A DNA stretch of 64,000 nt from Bacteroides sp. 43_108 (GCA_001915545.1 MNQS01000022.1:114310-178309), one strand, 5' to 3'; shown: positions 46,561 to 56,104, counted from the first letter of the stretch. Program-made: numbers and translations. The notes: generated by a model not told the origin, from the letters alone.

Positions 46561-46568
46561 TAACTTTG
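46561..46568 (+). promoter_or_regulatory. -7 box of pheT
   Basis: TAACTTTG lies about 67 bases before ATG 46635 and supports that start over the TTG at 46593. Confidence 0.6.
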
Positions 46569-46634
46569 TGACGGTTTTGGCTTGTTGCGGCTTTGGCCCG
46601 ACAAGGCTCTTTTGCAATCAAAGAATATAGAAAT

Positions 46635-49100
46635 ATGAATATCAGTTATAAGTGGCTGAAGGAGTATGTTGATTTCGACATGTCTCCGCAGGAAGTTGCC
46701 GATGCGTTGACTAGCGTCGGTCTTGAAGTTGGATCGGTTGAGGAAATACAGTCCATCAGAGGCGGTCTGCAAGGTTTAGTAGTGGGCGAGGTGCTCACAT
46801 GCGAACCTCATCCAAATTCCGACCACATGCATGTCTGCACTGTAAATCTCGGTGACGGAAAGATGGAGCAGATTGTTTGCGGTGCTGCAAATGTGGCTGC
46901 AGGCGAAAAGGTGATTGTTGCTACACTCGGTACGAAGCTTTATGACGGCGACGAGTGCTTCACAATAAAGAAATCCAAACTCCGCGGTGTTGAGAGCAAC
47001 GGAATGATATGTGCTGAAGACGAAATCGGAATAGGAAACGACCATTCAGGAATTATCGTTCTGCCGGCTGAAGCTGTCCCTGGAACTCCTGCCGCTGAAT
47101 ACTACGGACTGGAGAGCGACTGGCTTATAGAGGTCGACATTACACCTAATCATTCGGATGCATGCTCGCACTGGGGTGTGGCAAGAGATTTCTATGCATA
47201 TCTGAAGCAGAACGGTTTTGAGACAGCTCTTCACCGTCCTTCATGCGATGCATTCAAGGTGGATTCGCACGACCTTGACATTGCTGTCGAGATTGAGCAG
47301 AAAGAGGCTTGTCCGAGATACTGTGCAGTTACGGTAAAGAACTGCCATGTCGGCGAGAGTCCGAAATGGCTTAAGGATAAATTGACAACAATAGGTTTGA
47401 GACCTATCAATAATATTGTCGACATCACAAACTATGTAATGATGGCATACGGCCAGCCTTTGCACTGTTTTGATGCTGACATGATAAAGGGCAAGAAGAT
47501 TGTTGTACGCTCTATGCCTGAGGGAACACCGTTCGTTACTCTTGATGGAGTGGAGCACAAGCTCAGCGAGCGCGATCTTGCTATATGCAACGCCGAAGAA
47601 CCGATGTGTATTGCAGGTGTGTTCGGAGGAAAGGGTTCTGGTACATACGAGACTACAAAGGACGTCTTGTTTGAATCTGCTTACTTCAATCCGACATGGA
47701 TACGCAAGAGTGCACGACGCCACGGTCTGCAGACTGACGCAAGTTTCAGATTCGAGCGCGGTATCGACCCGGACGGACTTGTATATGCTCTTAAGCAGGC
47801 TGCATTGCTTGCCAAGGAACTGGCGGGAGGAGAGATTGCAATGGAAATCAAGGATGTTGCCGGAGAGGGACTTCCTCAGGATGCTGTGGTTGATTTCAGC
47901 TACAAGTATTGCGATGATCTTGTCGGAAAACACATTCCTGCAGAAACAATAAAGGGCATCTGCGAAAATCTTAGCATGAAGGTGCTGGAGGAGAATGCTG
48001 AAGGATTGAAGCTTCAGGTGCCTGCATTCCGTGTGGACGTAAAGCGTTCGTGCGATATCGTAGAGGAAGTGCTCAGAATTTACGGATACAATAATGTTGA
48101 AATTCCTCTCACGTTGAAGTCGAGCCTTACTGTAAAGGGCGAACTCGACCGTTCGTACAAACTGCAGAACATTATAGGCGAGCAGCTTGTGGGATGCGGA
48201 TTCAACGAAATATTGAACAATTCTCTTACAAAGACTTCTTATTATGACGACGTGGATTGCTGCAAGTCTGAGAATCTTGTGAGAATCATCAATCCGTTGA
48301 GCTCTGATCTCGGTGTTATGAGACAGACACTTCTTTTCGGCGGTTTGGAAAGCATCAGCCACAATGTGAACCGCAAGATGGCTGATCTGAAGCTTTTCGA
48401 ATATGGCAACTGCTATTATTTCAACGAAGAAAAGAAGAATCCGGAGAAACCGCTTGCATGCTATTCTGAGGATTATCATCTCGGATTGTGGGTTACCGGA
48501 AAGAAAGTTTCTGGCAGCTGGGCTCATCCTGATGAAGATTCAAGCGTGTATGAACTTAAGGCTTACGTGATGAACATTTTCAGACGTCTGGGCGTACAGT
48601 TCGGTGCACTTGTCTTCGGCGAGGTCAAGAATGATATATTCTCTAAGGCTGTGACAGTAAGTGTCCGCAACGGAAAGGTTTTGGCTCAGTACGGTATTGT
48701 GTCGAAGAAGATGCTTAATAAATTTGATATTGCAAATCCTGTATATTACGCTGACATCAACTGGAATGTACTCATGAAGGCTGTGAGAAGCAAGAATGTA
48801 AGCTTTACAGATATTCCTAAATATCCTGCTGTAAGCCGAGATCTGGCATTGCTGGTGGATAAGAATGTTGAGTTTGCACAGATTGAGCAGATTGCATATC
48901 AGACTGAGAAGAAACTCCTTAAGGAGGTTAAGCTGTTTGACGTTTATGAAGGCGACAAGCTTGAAGAGGGCAAGAAGAGCTATGCTGTGAACTTTGTTCT
49001 TCAGGACGAAACCAAGACTCTGAACGATAAGCAGATTGATGCAGTGATGAACAAGATTATCACTAATCTGACAAACAAACTGCAGGCTAAATTGAGATAA
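46635..49100 (+). CDS. pheT: Phenylalanyl-tRNA synthetase beta subunit
   Basis: 821 residues from ATG 46635. The domain order is complete: N-terminal ISYKWLKEYVDFDMSPQEVADALTSVGLEV, tRNA-binding EMAP-like domain (about 40-150, HPNSDHMHVCTVNLG), B3/B4 editing region, B5 domain, catalytic-like core with LLFGGLESISHNVNRK, and the C-terminal ferredoxin-like anticodon-binding domain ending in DKQIDAVMNKIITNL. With PheS (not in this window) it charges tRNA-Phe. The window also carries the tRNA-Phe gene at 25831. Confidence 0.97.
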   Translation: MNISYKWLKEYVDFDMSPQEVADALTSVGLEVGSVEEIQSIRGGLQGLVVGEVLTCEPHPNSDHMHVCTVNLGDGKMEQIVCGAANVAAGEKVIVATLGTKLYDGDECFTIKKSKLRGVESNGMICAEDEIGIGNDHSGIIVLPAEAVPGTPAAEYYGLESDWLIEVDITPNHSDACSHWGVARDFYAYLKQNGFETALHRPSCDAFKVDSHDLDIAVEIEQKEACPRYCAVTVKNCHVGESPKWLKDKLTTIGLRPINNIVDITNYVMMAYGQPLHCFDADMIKGKKIVVRSMPEGTPFVTLDGVEHKLSERDLAICNAEEPMCIAGVFGGKGSGTYETTKDVLFESAYFNPTWIRKSARRHGLQTDASFRFERGIDPDGLVYALKQAALLAKELAGGEIAMEIKDVAGEGLPQDAVVDFSYKYCDDLVGKHIPAETIKGICENLSMKVLEENAEGLKLQVPAFRVDVKRSCDIVEEVLRIYGYNNVEIPLTLKSSLTVKGELDRSYKLQNIIGEQLVGCGFNEILNNSLTKTSYYDDVDCCKSENLVRIINPLSSDLGVMRQTLLFGGLESISHNVNRKMADLKLFEYGNCYYFNEEKKNPEKPLACYSEDYHLGLWVTGKKVSGSWAHPDEDSSVYELKAYVMNIFRRLGVQFGALVFGEVKNDIFSKAVTVSVRNGKVLAQYGIVSKKMLNKFDIANPVYYADINWNVLMKAVRSKNVSFTDIPKYPAVSRDLALLVDKNVEFAQIEQIAYQTEKKLLKEVKLFDVYEGDKLEEGKKSYAVNFVLQDETKTLNDKQIDAVMNKIITNLTNKLQAKLR

Positions 49101-49296
49101 TTGTATAGATGCGTTGCACCGAACCCGGCGGTTTGAAGTGCAACGCATTGATTATGGAATAATGGAGGTCCACATGTGTGGATTTCTTGAAAAGAGTGAC
49201 CATCAAGGCCACGGCGCAAGTCCTGAAAGTATTCTGTATGGAATAGGAGCATGGACTGTACCGGCATGACAGATTTGACGTAAAAGAGACAACCTG

Positions 49297-49458
49297 ATGA
49301 AGGGCAAACGATACAGATTGTACAGAATCATGTATTTTGTAATCATGGTGCTGTGGATATGCCAGATTATATTCGGTGGTTTCAACGAATATCTTCTAAT
49401 ACCTACGGCATGTCTTATTATATGTTACTGCCTTATGAAAAGGTCGGCCGGTGAGTGA
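49297..49458 (+). CDS. 53-residue predicted membrane protein
   Basis: ATG 49297 to TGA 49458 encodes 53 residues: a basic N-terminus (MKGKRYRLYRI), a first hydrophobic helix (MYFVIMVLWICQIIFGG), a short turn (FNEY) and a second helix (LLIPTACLIICYCL), then KRSAGE. The hairpin topology and composition support a real small membrane protein. It lies between pheT and yebC in the same direction, 56 bases before yebC. The family is not recognised. The 49101-49296 stretch shows only a doubtful 35-codon frame. Confidence 0.55.
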   Translation: MKGKRYRLYRIMYFVIMVLWICQIIFGGFNEYLLIPTACLIICYCLMKRSAGE

Positions 49459-49514
49459 TTATGGTCGTATGAAAAGTATTTTGATAAAACAATAAAATAA
49501 AAAAGTAAACACCA

Positions 49515-50234
49515 ATGGGAAGAGCATTTGAATTCCGTAAGGCCAGAAAGCTCAAGAGATGGGGCAACATGGCAAAGACATTTACTAGACTTGGCAAACA
49601 AATTGCAATAGCTGTAGCTGAAGGCGGTCCAGAACCGGAAAACAATCCGCGTCTGCGTGCAATCATCGCAACTTGCAAGCACGAAAATATGCCTAAGGAC
49701 AATATTGACCGTGCCATAAAGAATGCGATGGGTAAGGACAAGAGTGCATATAAGACAATGACTTACGAAGGATACGGACCTCACGGTGTAGCTGTTTTTG
49801 TTGATACTCTTACTGACAATACAACACGTACGGTTGCTGACGTCAGAAGTATCTTCAACAAGTTCAACGGAACTCTGGGTACAATGGGTTCATTGGCTTA
49901 CCTCTTTGACCACTATGCACAGTTCTCTTTCAAGAAGAAAGACGGACTTGATATGGACGAAATGATACTTGACTTGATCGATTACGGAGTAAACGACGAG
50001 TATGATGAGGATGAGGAAGAAGGTACAATCACTATATATGGTGATCCTAAGTGCTTCTCTCAGATTCAGAAGTATCTTGAAGATAATGGATTCGAGATTA
50101 CATCTGCAGAATTCACTTATGTTCCAAATGACCTCAAGGAGGTTTCTGACGAAGAGCGCGAGACTATCGAGAAGATGGTTGAACGTCTTGAGGAGTTTGA
50201 CGATGTTCAGACTGTATATACAAACATGAAATAA
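49515..50234 (+). CDS. yebC: YebC/PmpR family protein
   Basis: 239 residues with the family's N-terminal block MGRAFEFRKARKLKRWGNMAKTFTRLGKQI and KHENMPKDNIDRAIKNA, GYGPHGVAVFVDTLTDNTTRT and the acidic C-terminal half with GSLAYLFDHYAQFSF. YebC proteins act as transcription regulators in some bacteria and, in other members, relieve ribosome stalling at proline runs. The N-terminus here reads GRAFEFRK where the classical form is AGHSKWANIK, as in the YebC type of Bacteroidetes. Confidence 0.92.
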   Translation: MGRAFEFRKARKLKRWGNMAKTFTRLGKQIAIAVAEGGPEPENNPRLRAIIATCKHENMPKDNIDRAIKNAMGKDKSAYKTMTYEGYGPHGVAVFVDTLTDNTTRTVADVRSIFNKFNGTLGTMGSLAYLFDHYAQFSFKKKDGLDMDEMILDLIDYGVNDEYDEDEEEGTITIYGDPKCFSQIQKYLEDNGFEITSAEFTYVPNDLKEVSDEERETIEKMVERLEEFDDVQTVYTNMK

Positions 50235-50329
50235 TAATTTATCGGCGGAGTGCATGGAGACTTTGCTTGTGGCAATGGTCTGTTGTGCGTCCGCCTTTTC
50301 TATGTCCAAATGTATATAGACAAAATCAG

Positions 50330-50578
50330 ATGAAGAAGGAATATATTACGCAAGGTGTGTGCAGCAGATGCATATATATAGATGTTGATGACAACGGCAT
50401 TCTCCAAAAAGTGGATTTTTGCGGTGGATGCAGCGGAAATACGCAGGGAGTGGCAAGACTTGTCGAAGGTATGCATGTGGATGAGGTGATACGCAGGTTG
50501 GAAGGCATCAGATGTGGTGCCAAGAGTACTTCGTGCCCTGATCAGCTGGCTAAGGCCTTGAAAGAGATGCGTTCGTGA
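50330..50578 (+). CDS. TSCPD-domain protein (TIGR03905-like)
   Basis: 82 residues from ATG 50330. The TSCPD domain, which is named after its motif, is visible as KSTSCPDQLAKAL near the C-terminus, with FCGGCSGNTQGVARLVEGM in the centre. The domain also occurs at the end of some ribonucleotide reductases; as a stand-alone small protein it may bind metal through its Cys residues. Function is unknown. Confidence 0.82.
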   Translation: MKKEYITQGVCSRCIYIDVDDNGILQKVDFCGGCSGNTQGVARLVEGMHVDEVIRRLEGIRCGAKSTSCPDQLAKALKEMRS

Positions 50579-50694
50579 ACGGACGTTTGATGAACATTGG
50601 AACGTGAGTTTTGCCGTTAAAGCAACGTAGGTGACTGATAAAGTTGCCGTTTTGTTTTGTCGGTTTTGTAGGCTGTAATAATTTTATTATTGAT

Positions 50695-51126
50695 ATGTTC
50701 AAGCATTTTTTGAAATTTAGAAGCATTTGTGTTTTGGCTTCGGCGCTATTCTTGGCAGCTTCATGCCAGGAAAACAGAATGGACAGGTTTGAACGTGAAG
50801 CGAAAGAATTTACAGAGAAAAAATGTCCGCAGAGCTTTGACAACGGTATAGTTCTTGACAGTATGGTCTTTCATAAAGGGCCTGAAAATGTTATGCAGTA
50901 TTGCTATACTGTTTCAGGGCCGTTTGATGACGAAAATATTTTCAGCAAGTTGATGGAAGAAATCAAACCGAAAATGCTCAGCGGTGTGAAGAGTGCTGTA
51001 GATTTGAAGGAACTTAAGTCTAGCGGTGTGACAATTTCATACAGATATATGTCGTCCAAGACTGGTAAGGAACTGTACAAGATAAATTTTACAAAGGATG
51101 ATTACCGCATGCGCCACGGATTGTGA
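50695..51126 (+). CDS. Hypothetical lipoprotein
   Basis: 143 residues from ATG 50695; the upstream extension from 50644 is not needed because this ATG begins a clear lipoprotein signal (FRSICVLASALFLAASC). The mature part is charged, with CPQSFDNGIVLDSMVFHKGPENVMQYCYTVSG, then helices and strands (ISYRYMSSKTGKELYKINF). The pattern 'Y.Y...' with a GKELY strand resembles small Bacteroidales lipoproteins of unknown role. No family can be named. It precedes the C_GCAxxG_C_C gene by 31 bases. Confidence 0.7.
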   Translation: MFKHFLKFRSICVLASALFLAASCQENRMDRFEREAKEFTEKKCPQSFDNGIVLDSMVFHKGPENVMQYCYTVSGPFDDENIFSKLMEEIKPKMLSGVKSAVDLKELKSSGVTISYRYMSSKTGKELYKINFTKDDYRMRHGL

Positions 51127-51133
51127 TTGGCTG

Positions 51134-51179
51134 TACGGACAATAAAATGAAGACGGTATGGACGATAAAATGAAGATGG
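51134..51179 (+). repeat. 23-base tandem duplication over a start codon
   Basis: Two adjacent copies (51134-51156, 51157-51179) share 20 of 23 bases, including GGAC.ATAAAATGAAGA.GG. The second copy contains the start codon of the next gene. Confidence 0.7.
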
Positions 51180-51637
51180 AGCGGATATCCAGGGCTAGGG
51201 AACTGTTTATGAATGGTTATAATTGTTCACAGTCTGTATTTTGTGCCTTTGCCGATATGTATGGAATTCCTGAAGAACTGGCCCTTAAGGTTTCGGCTTC
51301 GTTCGGTGCGGGAATCGGACGTATGCGCGGCACGTGCGGAGCTGTGTGCGGTATGTCAATGCTTGCAGGAATGGAAAAGGGGCAGGTCAGGCCAGGTGAT
51401 AATGCACAGAAAAGCGAGAATTATGCTTTGGTGCAGGAGCTGGCCGGTAAATTTAAAGAAATGAACGGGTCTATAATTTGCCGCGAATTGTTGGGACTGC
51501 GTAAGGAGTCCAAACCAGACCCGCATGCGTCGGAGCGAAATGCTGAATATTACAAAAAGCGCCCGTGCCTGAGAATGATTGAAACCGCCGCTTCTATATG
51601 GTGTGATTATTTATCGGACAAGAGCGTCTGCGAATGA
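51158..51637 (+). CDS. C_GCAxxG_C_C family redox-like protein
   Basis: 159 residues. The defining motif GTCGAVCGM (about 59-67) follows ASFGAGIGRMR, and further Cys residues occur at YNCSQSV (about 23) and IICRELLG (about 107). The family (TIGR01909/PF09719) is cytoplasmic and probably binds a metal or flavin-free redox centre; its reaction is not known. The start lies within a 23-base tandem duplication; ATG 51158 is preferred, though 51170 or 51176 would also fit. Confidence 0.85.
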   Translation: MDDKMKMERISRARELFMNGYNCSQSVFCAFADMYGIPEELALKVSASFGAGIGRMRGTCGAVCGMSMLAGMEKGQVRPGDNAQKSENYALVQELAGKFKEMNGSIICRELLGLRKESKPDPHASERNAEYYKKRPCLRMIETAASIWCDYLSDKSVCE

Positions 51638-51732
51638 TGTTCGTCAATTGAAACATTTTTTGTGAATTTGACCTTCATTGCTTTATAAAATGTATTTAAT
51701 TTGGTGTATTATAACGCTTTTTGCTTGATAAA

Positions 51733-51764
51733 TTTGGTCGATAACCGAGAAAAATGTAATTTTG
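51733..51764 (+). promoter_or_regulatory. Promoter of the winged-helix gene
   Basis: The -33 TTTG at 51733-51736 and -7 TAATTTTG at 51757-51764 are 20 bases apart, a full consensus match. Expected start near 51771. Confidence 0.75.
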
Positions 51765-51829
51765 CATTGAAATAAAATCACGATAAAAGTGATATATTAT
51801 TACCGAGAATATTAATTTAATGATTGTTT

Positions 51830-52039
51830 ATGTTGCAGGAAAAAGCTGGTAACATCGCTGGGACAATTTGGAATGCCCTTGCAGAGAGTGAAGGAATGAC
51901 TTTCAAGCAGATCAAGAAAGTAACAAAGTTGACAGAAAAAGATTTTAACCTGGGTTTGGGATGGCTTCTCAGAGAGAATAAGCTTGTAATTACTGAAACT
52001 GGTGACGAGAAGGATCCTTACATTTATTCGCTTAAATAA
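51830..52039 (+). CDS. Small winged-helix (DUF2582-like) protein
   Basis: 69 residues from ATG 51830 (a TTG two codons upstream is less likely). The whole protein is a winged helix: GNIAGTIWNALAESEGMTFKQIKKVTKLTEKDFNLGLGWLLRENKLVIT, with the wing at TGDEKDPYIYSLK. It resembles the DUF2582 / HTH_10-type Bacteroidales family, probable DNA-binding regulators. It has its own consensus promoter and terminator. The target is unknown. Confidence 0.8.
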   Translation: MLQEKAGNIAGTIWNALAESEGMTFKQIKKVTKLTEKDFNLGLGWLLRENKLVITETGDEKDPYIYSLK

Positions 52040-52063
52040 AGATTCTATTGACTAAAGACTTCT

Positions 52064-52105
52064 AGGAGGATGGACCTTATTGTGGGGTTGCATCCTCTTT
52101 TTTTG
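52064..52105 (+). terminator. Terminator after the winged-helix gene
   Basis: Stem AGGAGGATG/CATCCTCT with a 19-base loop and a T7-like tail. Confidence 0.75.
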
Positions 52106-52224
52106 CTCCTGACACAAATGCTGGGCTGGGAAGCATAGTGGTTGCTGTCTGAACATGAGCGTCATCCTTATAGTTTTAAGGAATTTTGTTAATTGACGAT
52201 TGTAATTTTATGATTAGTTTGTGC

Positions 52225-52232
52225 TATATTTG
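52225..52232 (+). promoter_or_regulatory. -7 box of the GH16 gene
   Basis: TATATTTG matches TAnnTTTG, 67 bases before ATG 52299. No good -33 box is visible at the usual distance. Confidence 0.5.
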
Positions 52233-52298
52233 CAAAGCTTAAAGCAAATAGTGATACTGATATTAAAATATAATCATCAAATTAACATGTAAAACGCG

Positions 52299-53156
52299 AT
52301 GAAGAAGATTTTTGCAATGGGTTTGTTGTTTATGTCTGTCATGACTTCAAACGCACAGGACAGCCAGGCACAGCAGGACTGGAAACTGGTATGGCATGAT
52401 GAGTTTAATGGTGTTGGTGCTCCAGATTCCGACAAGTGGAATTTCGAAAATGGTTTTGTCAGAAATGAAGAGTATCAATGGTATCAGAGTCAGAATGCTT
52501 ATTGCAAAGATGGAATTCTGTTCTTGGAAGGAAGATTGGACTCGATTCCAAATCCGAATTTCAAGTCGACAGAGAGCCGCAACTGGCGTGAAAACAGACC
52601 TTATGCTAAATATTCTTCTGCAAGTATAAATACAAGCGGCAAGTATTCCTTCCTTTACGGTCGTATGGAAGTAAGAGCCAGGATTCCGGCTGTAATCGGT
52701 TCGTGGCCTGCAATATGGACGCTTGGAAGCGGTATAGAGTGGCCTTCGTGCGGCGAAATTGATATAATGGAGTATTACCATATTAATGGTGCTCCTCATA
52801 TTTTGGCAAATGCTGCATGGGGAAACGATATGCACTATAATGCAGTATGGAACTCTAAGAGAATACCGTACAGCCATTTTCAGGAAAAAGATCCTTATTG
52901 GTATGAAAAATTCCATATTTGGAGAATGGATTGGGATAAGGATTACATAAGGATATATTTGGACGATGAACTGTTGAACGAAATAGATCTTTCTACAACT
53001 AACAACGGAAAGATAGGCAATGGGGAAAATCCTTTCAGAAAGCCTCAATATATTCTCCTCAACCTTGCAATAGGAGGTATAAACGGAGGTGAACCGGTGG
53101 CAGATTCGTTCCCGCTGAGATATGAAATAGATTATGTAAGGGTTTACCAGAAATGA
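52299..53156 (+). CDS. GH16 beta-glucanase (secreted)
   Basis: 285 residues: signal peptide (1 to about 19, ending SNA), then the GH16 jelly roll. The catalytic motif EIDIMEYYH (about 152-160) contains the nucleophile Glu, assisting Asp and acid/base Glu. The surrounding IPAVIGSWPAIWTLG and WHEDFNG-like WHDEFNG blocks are typical of laminarinase/lichenase-type (endo-1,3- or 1,3-1,4-beta-glucanase) enzymes. It would cut algal or cereal beta-glucans in the periplasm or on the surface. It stands alone with its own promoter, not next to SusC/SusD genes here. Confidence 0.92.
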   Translation: MKKIFAMGLLFMSVMTSNAQDSQAQQDWKLVWHDEFNGVGAPDSDKWNFENGFVRNEEYQWYQSQNAYCKDGILFLEGRLDSIPNPNFKSTESRNWRENRPYAKYSSASINTSGKYSFLYGRMEVRARIPAVIGSWPAIWTLGSGIEWPSCGEIDIMEYYHINGAPHILANAAWGNDMHYNAVWNSKRIPYSHFQEKDPYWYEKFHIWRMDWDKDYIRIYLDDELLNEIDLSTTNNGKIGNGENPFRKPQYILLNLAIGGINGGEPVADSFPLRYEIDYVRVYQK

Positions 53157-53188
53157 TTCGACGGTGCGCCGATGAATTTTTGATTTTG

Positions 53189-53222
53189 AGCTTGGCGATT
53201 GTCGGTATGACGCGCCGAGCTT
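53189..53222 (+). terminator. Weak hairpin after the GH16 gene
   Basis: Stem AGCTTGGCG with CGCCGAGCT (one G-U) and a 15-base loop; the tail is poor in T. Confidence 0.45.
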
Positions 53223-53250
53223 AATTGATTATATATTACAAAACGAAAGA

Positions 53251-55038
53251 ATGGACCATATAAGAAATTTTTGTATTATTGCCCACATCGACCATGGTAA
53301 GTCAACTTTGGCCGACAGGCTTCTTGAACGTACTGACACCATAAAGATTACGGAAGGTCAGATGCTCGATGATATGGATCTGGAACGCGAACGTGGAATA
53401 ACTATCAAGAGCCACGCCATCCAGATGGAATATATGTATGAAGGTGAAAAGTATATTCTGAACCTCATTGATACACCGGGACACGTGGATTTTTCGTACG
53501 AGGTTTCGCGTTCTATAGCCGCTTGTGAAGGTGCACTGCTTGTTGTGGACGCAACTCAGGGTGTGCAGGCACAAACCATTTCAAACCTCTATATGGCCAT
53601 AGATCATAATCTCGAGATAATACCTGTAATCAACAAGTGTGATATGGCCAACGCTATGCCGGAGGAGGTTGAGGATGAAATTGTTGACCTCATAGGATGC
53701 AAGCGTGAAGACATAATCAGAGCTTCCGGACGTACAGGTATGGGAGTTGATGAAATTCTGAAAGCTGTGGTAGAGAGAATTCCGCATCCTGTAGGTGATG
53801 AGAATGCTCCATTGCAGGCGTTGATTTTTGATTCTGTGTTCAACAGCTATAGAGGTATTATCGCATACTTCAAGATTGTAAACGGTTGCATGCGTCCAGG
53901 CGAGAAGGTTCGTTTCATAAGTACAGGCAAAGAGTACCAGGCCGAAGAAATCGGTGTGCTTAAGATGGATATGATTGCTCGCAAGGAACTTCGTACGGGT
54001 GATGTTGGATATATTGTCAGCGGTATAAAGACTGCTACAGAAGTAAAAGTAGGTGATACGATAACAACTGTTGCCAGACCGTGCGAAAAGGCCATATCAG
54101 GTTTCGAGGAGGTTAAGCCTATGGTCTTTGCCGGTGTTTATCCTATTGCACCGGAAGATTATGAAAATCTTAGAGCTTCTTTGGAGAAACTGCAGTTGAA
54201 TGATGCTTCTCTGACATTCCAGCATGAAAGTTCTGTGGCTCTTGGATTTGGCTTCAGATGCGGATTCCTTGGTCTGCTTCACATGGAAATCGTACAGGAA
54301 CGTCTCGACAGAGAATTCAATATGGATGTGATAACTACTGTGCCTAACGTTTCATATATGATATATGACAAGCGTGGCAATGCACAGGAAGTGCACAATC
54401 CTTCGGGAATGCCTGATCCTACGCTTATAGACCATGTTGAAGAGCCTTATATCCTTGCGACGATAATTACTACTTCCAATTATATTGGTCCTATTATGAC
54501 ACTTTGTCTGGGCAAGCGTGGAGAACTTATAAAGCAGGATTTCATTTCCGGCAATCGTGTCGAAATGCAGTTCAATATGCCTTTGGGAGAAATTGTCATA
54601 GATTTCTATGATAAGCTCAAGAGTATAAGCCGTGGATATGCATCGTTTGATTATCATCCAAATGGTTTCCGTCCTTCAAAACTTGTCAAGCTTGACATCC
54701 TTCTCAACGGTGAAAGTGTGGATGCACTTTCTACATTGATACACGTTGATAATGCAGTTGTCTTAGGCCGTAAAATGTGCGAGAGATTGAAAGAATTGCT
54801 CCCTCGTCAGCAGTTTGATATTGCCATCCAGGCTGCTATCGGCGGTAAGATTATTGCACGCGAGACTGTAAAGCAGGTCAGAAAGGATGTTACTGCAAAG
54901 TGTTACGGTGGAGACGTCAGCCGAAAGAGAAAGCTCCTCGAGAAGCAGAAGGAAGGTAAGAAGCGTATGAAGCAGGTCGGAAATGTACAGGTTCCGCAGA
55001 AAGCCTTCCTTGCCGTGCTCAAGTTGGATGATAAATAA
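53251..55038 (+). CDS. lepA: Elongation factor 4 (LepA GTPase)
   Basis: 595 residues, the normal length. G1 [14 protein letters not shown] (about 10-23), switch I RERGITI, G3 [12 protein letters not shown]4 NKCD, then EF-G-like domains 3-5 and the LepA-specific C-terminal domain with [22 protein letters not shown] near the end. It binds ribosomes and GTP and is thought to assist translation or ribosome assembly under stress. It is followed by a terminator and a 448-base intergenic gap. Confidence 0.97.
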   Translation: MDHIRNFCIIAHIDHGKSTLADRLLERTDTIKITEGQMLDDMDLERERGITIKSHAIQMEYMYEGEKYILNLIDTPGHVDFSYEVSRSIAACEGALLVVDATQGVQAQTISNLYMAIDHNLEIIPVINKCDMANAMPEEVEDEIVDLIGCKREDIIRASGRTGMGVDEILKAVVERIPHPVGDENAPLQALIFDSVFNSYRGIIAYFKIVNGCMRPGEKVRFISTGKEYQAEEIGVLKMDMIARKELRTGDVGYIVSGIKTATEVKVGDTITTVARPCEKAISGFEEVKPMVFAGVYPIAPEDYENLRASLEKLQLNDASLTFQHESSVALGFGFRCGFLGLLHMEIVQERLDREFNMDVITTVPNVSYMIYDKRGNAQEVHNPSGMPDPTLIDHVEEPYILATIITTSNYIGPIMTLCLGKRGELIKQDFISGNRVEMQFNMPLGEIVIDFYDKLKSISRGYASFDYHPNGFRPSKLVKLDILLNGESVDALSTLIHVDNAVVLGRKMCERLKELLPRQQFDIAIQAAIGGKIIARETVKQVRKDVTAKCYGGDVSRKRKLLEKQKEGKKRMKQVGNVQVPQKAFLAVLKLDDK

Positions 55039-55164
55039 AAACTGAACGTTCTTGTGACGTGCATTTCTCGTCGAATATTCTTGCTTTTGAAAACAGCTTG
55101 TTTGGCTTAGGACCACTTGCTGAAAGACGGTGAAATCAGAATATTTTAGAGGTATATAATTTAC

Positions 55165-55211
55165 AAAAATGGCTGTGGAACAAGCAAAAAATATGTTCTA
55201 CAGCCATTTTT
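55165..55211 (+). terminator. Terminator after lepA
   Basis: Arms AAAAATGGCTGT and ACAGCCATTTTT with inner GAACA/TGTTC pairing; bidirectional in form. Confidence 0.8.
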
Positions 55212-55393
55212 ATATGTTAAAATTACACTTTTAACATTGTTAAAACGAAACTTCGATTATCTCTTTCATTTCTTCCGCAATCCCTTTGTTTTTGGGGCTT
55301 TTAGCTATATCGGACAACGTTAAAACAAATATTAAAAATACGTAACTCTTTGATCCTCTGATTTGAATGCTTGTCTACCCCCGATTTTTTTAT

Positions 55394-55401
55394 TAACTTT
55401 G
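55394..55401 (+). promoter_or_regulatory. -7 box of the lysozyme-fold gene
   Basis: TAACTTTG matches TAnnTTTG. Expected start near 55408 gives a leader of about 79 bases. Confidence 0.6.
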
Positions 55402-55486
55402 CAGCGTCAATCAGAAAGATTGGCTAGAGATAAGTAAGCGGATCTTACTATTTAAGATACCGGATTTATTCACTAAAACCAGATTC

Positions 55487-55918
55487 ATGAGAAAACTGAT
55501 AGGATTTTTATTTTTGCTGATCAGCTTAAATGTTTCTGCAGCACCGATACATTTGGAGAAGAAATGGGGGGCAGTTATCGATGCCATTTCTCAGGTTGAA
55601 AGTAGAGGCCGTGCAAACATCGTATCAAGGTGCGGACGTTATGTTGGATATTTGCAGATATCTACTGTTCTTGTAAACCAGTGCAACAAAATTGCAGGAT
55701 ATAAGAAGTATACTTACAAGGATAGATATGACAAGCAGAAGAGCATAGACATGTTTATTGATTACCAGGAACATTTCAACCCAGAAGGAAATATGGAAAA
55801 GGCCATACGCCTTTGGAACTCCGGAGATATCAATTGCATGAAGCGCAAGGCAGCAACTGAAGCTTATTACCGTAAGGTTATGGCCAAGTATACAGAGATG
55901 GCCAAGGCTGATGTCTGA
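55487..55918 (+). CDS. Small secreted lysozyme-fold (transglycosylase SLT-like) protein
   Basis: 143 residues: signal peptide (1 to about 18, ending VSA), then WGAVIDAISQVESRGRANIVSRCGRYVGYLQIS, which recalls the lytic transglycosylase pattern 'I.QVES....A.S..G..G..Q', with the Glu of QVES as candidate catalytic residue. Later WNSGDINCMKRKAATEAYYRKVM resembles the 'YNAG......Y..KV' end of the SLT domain. It may cut peptidoglycan or be an inactive relative. It has its own promoter and is followed by a terminator. Confidence 0.68.
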   Translation: MRKLIGFLFLLISLNVSAAPIHLEKKWGAVIDAISQVESRGRANIVSRCGRYVGYLQISTVLVNQCNKIAGYKKYTYKDRYDKQKSIDMFIDYQEHFNPEGNMEKAIRLWNSGDINCMKRKAATEAYYRKVMAKYTEMAKADV

Positions 55919-55969
55919 TGCAGAAATATATCATGTGACTCAATAGGTATTTTCTATAAAAAAGAACTG

Positions 55970-56013
55970 CGGATTGTGAAGTTTGTTTGAAGGCTTTGCA
56001 ATCCGTTTTTTAT
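55970..56013 (+). terminator. Terminator after the lysozyme-fold gene
   Basis: Arms CGGATTG and CAATCCG followed by TTTTTT. Confidence 0.75.
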
Positions 56014-56073
56014 TGTTTTAAGGCTTAGATGCTCATTTTCTCCCCTTGCTTGATTCTTTTGTACTGGTGCTCC

Positions 56074-56104
56074 TTTGGGGTAAAAGCGTTTTTGCCTATT
56101 TTTG
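56074..56104 (+). promoter_or_regulatory. Promoter of the helicase gene
   Basis: The -33 TTTG at 56074-56077 and -7 TATTTTTG at 56097-56104 are 19 bases apart. Expected start near 56111 leaves a leader of only about 10 bases. Confidence 0.75.

Larger units (their letters stand above)
55039..55486. other. 448-base intergenic region
   Basis: It contains the lepA terminator (55165-55211) and the -7 box for the lysozyme-fold gene (55394-55401) with about 80 bases of leader, in which GTAAG-CGGAT-CTTAC can form a small hairpin. No convincing ORF or RNA gene is seen in the rest. Confidence 0.5.

Noticed and set aside
47241..48527. 428-codon minus-strand frame opposite pheT
   Set aside because: pheT has complete family motifs in the plus frame; the opposite frame has no recognisable domain.
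49163..49270. Possible 35-codon frame after pheT beginning MEVHMCGFLEKS
   Set aside because: Composition and position do not support a gene; no start context, no recognisable domain.
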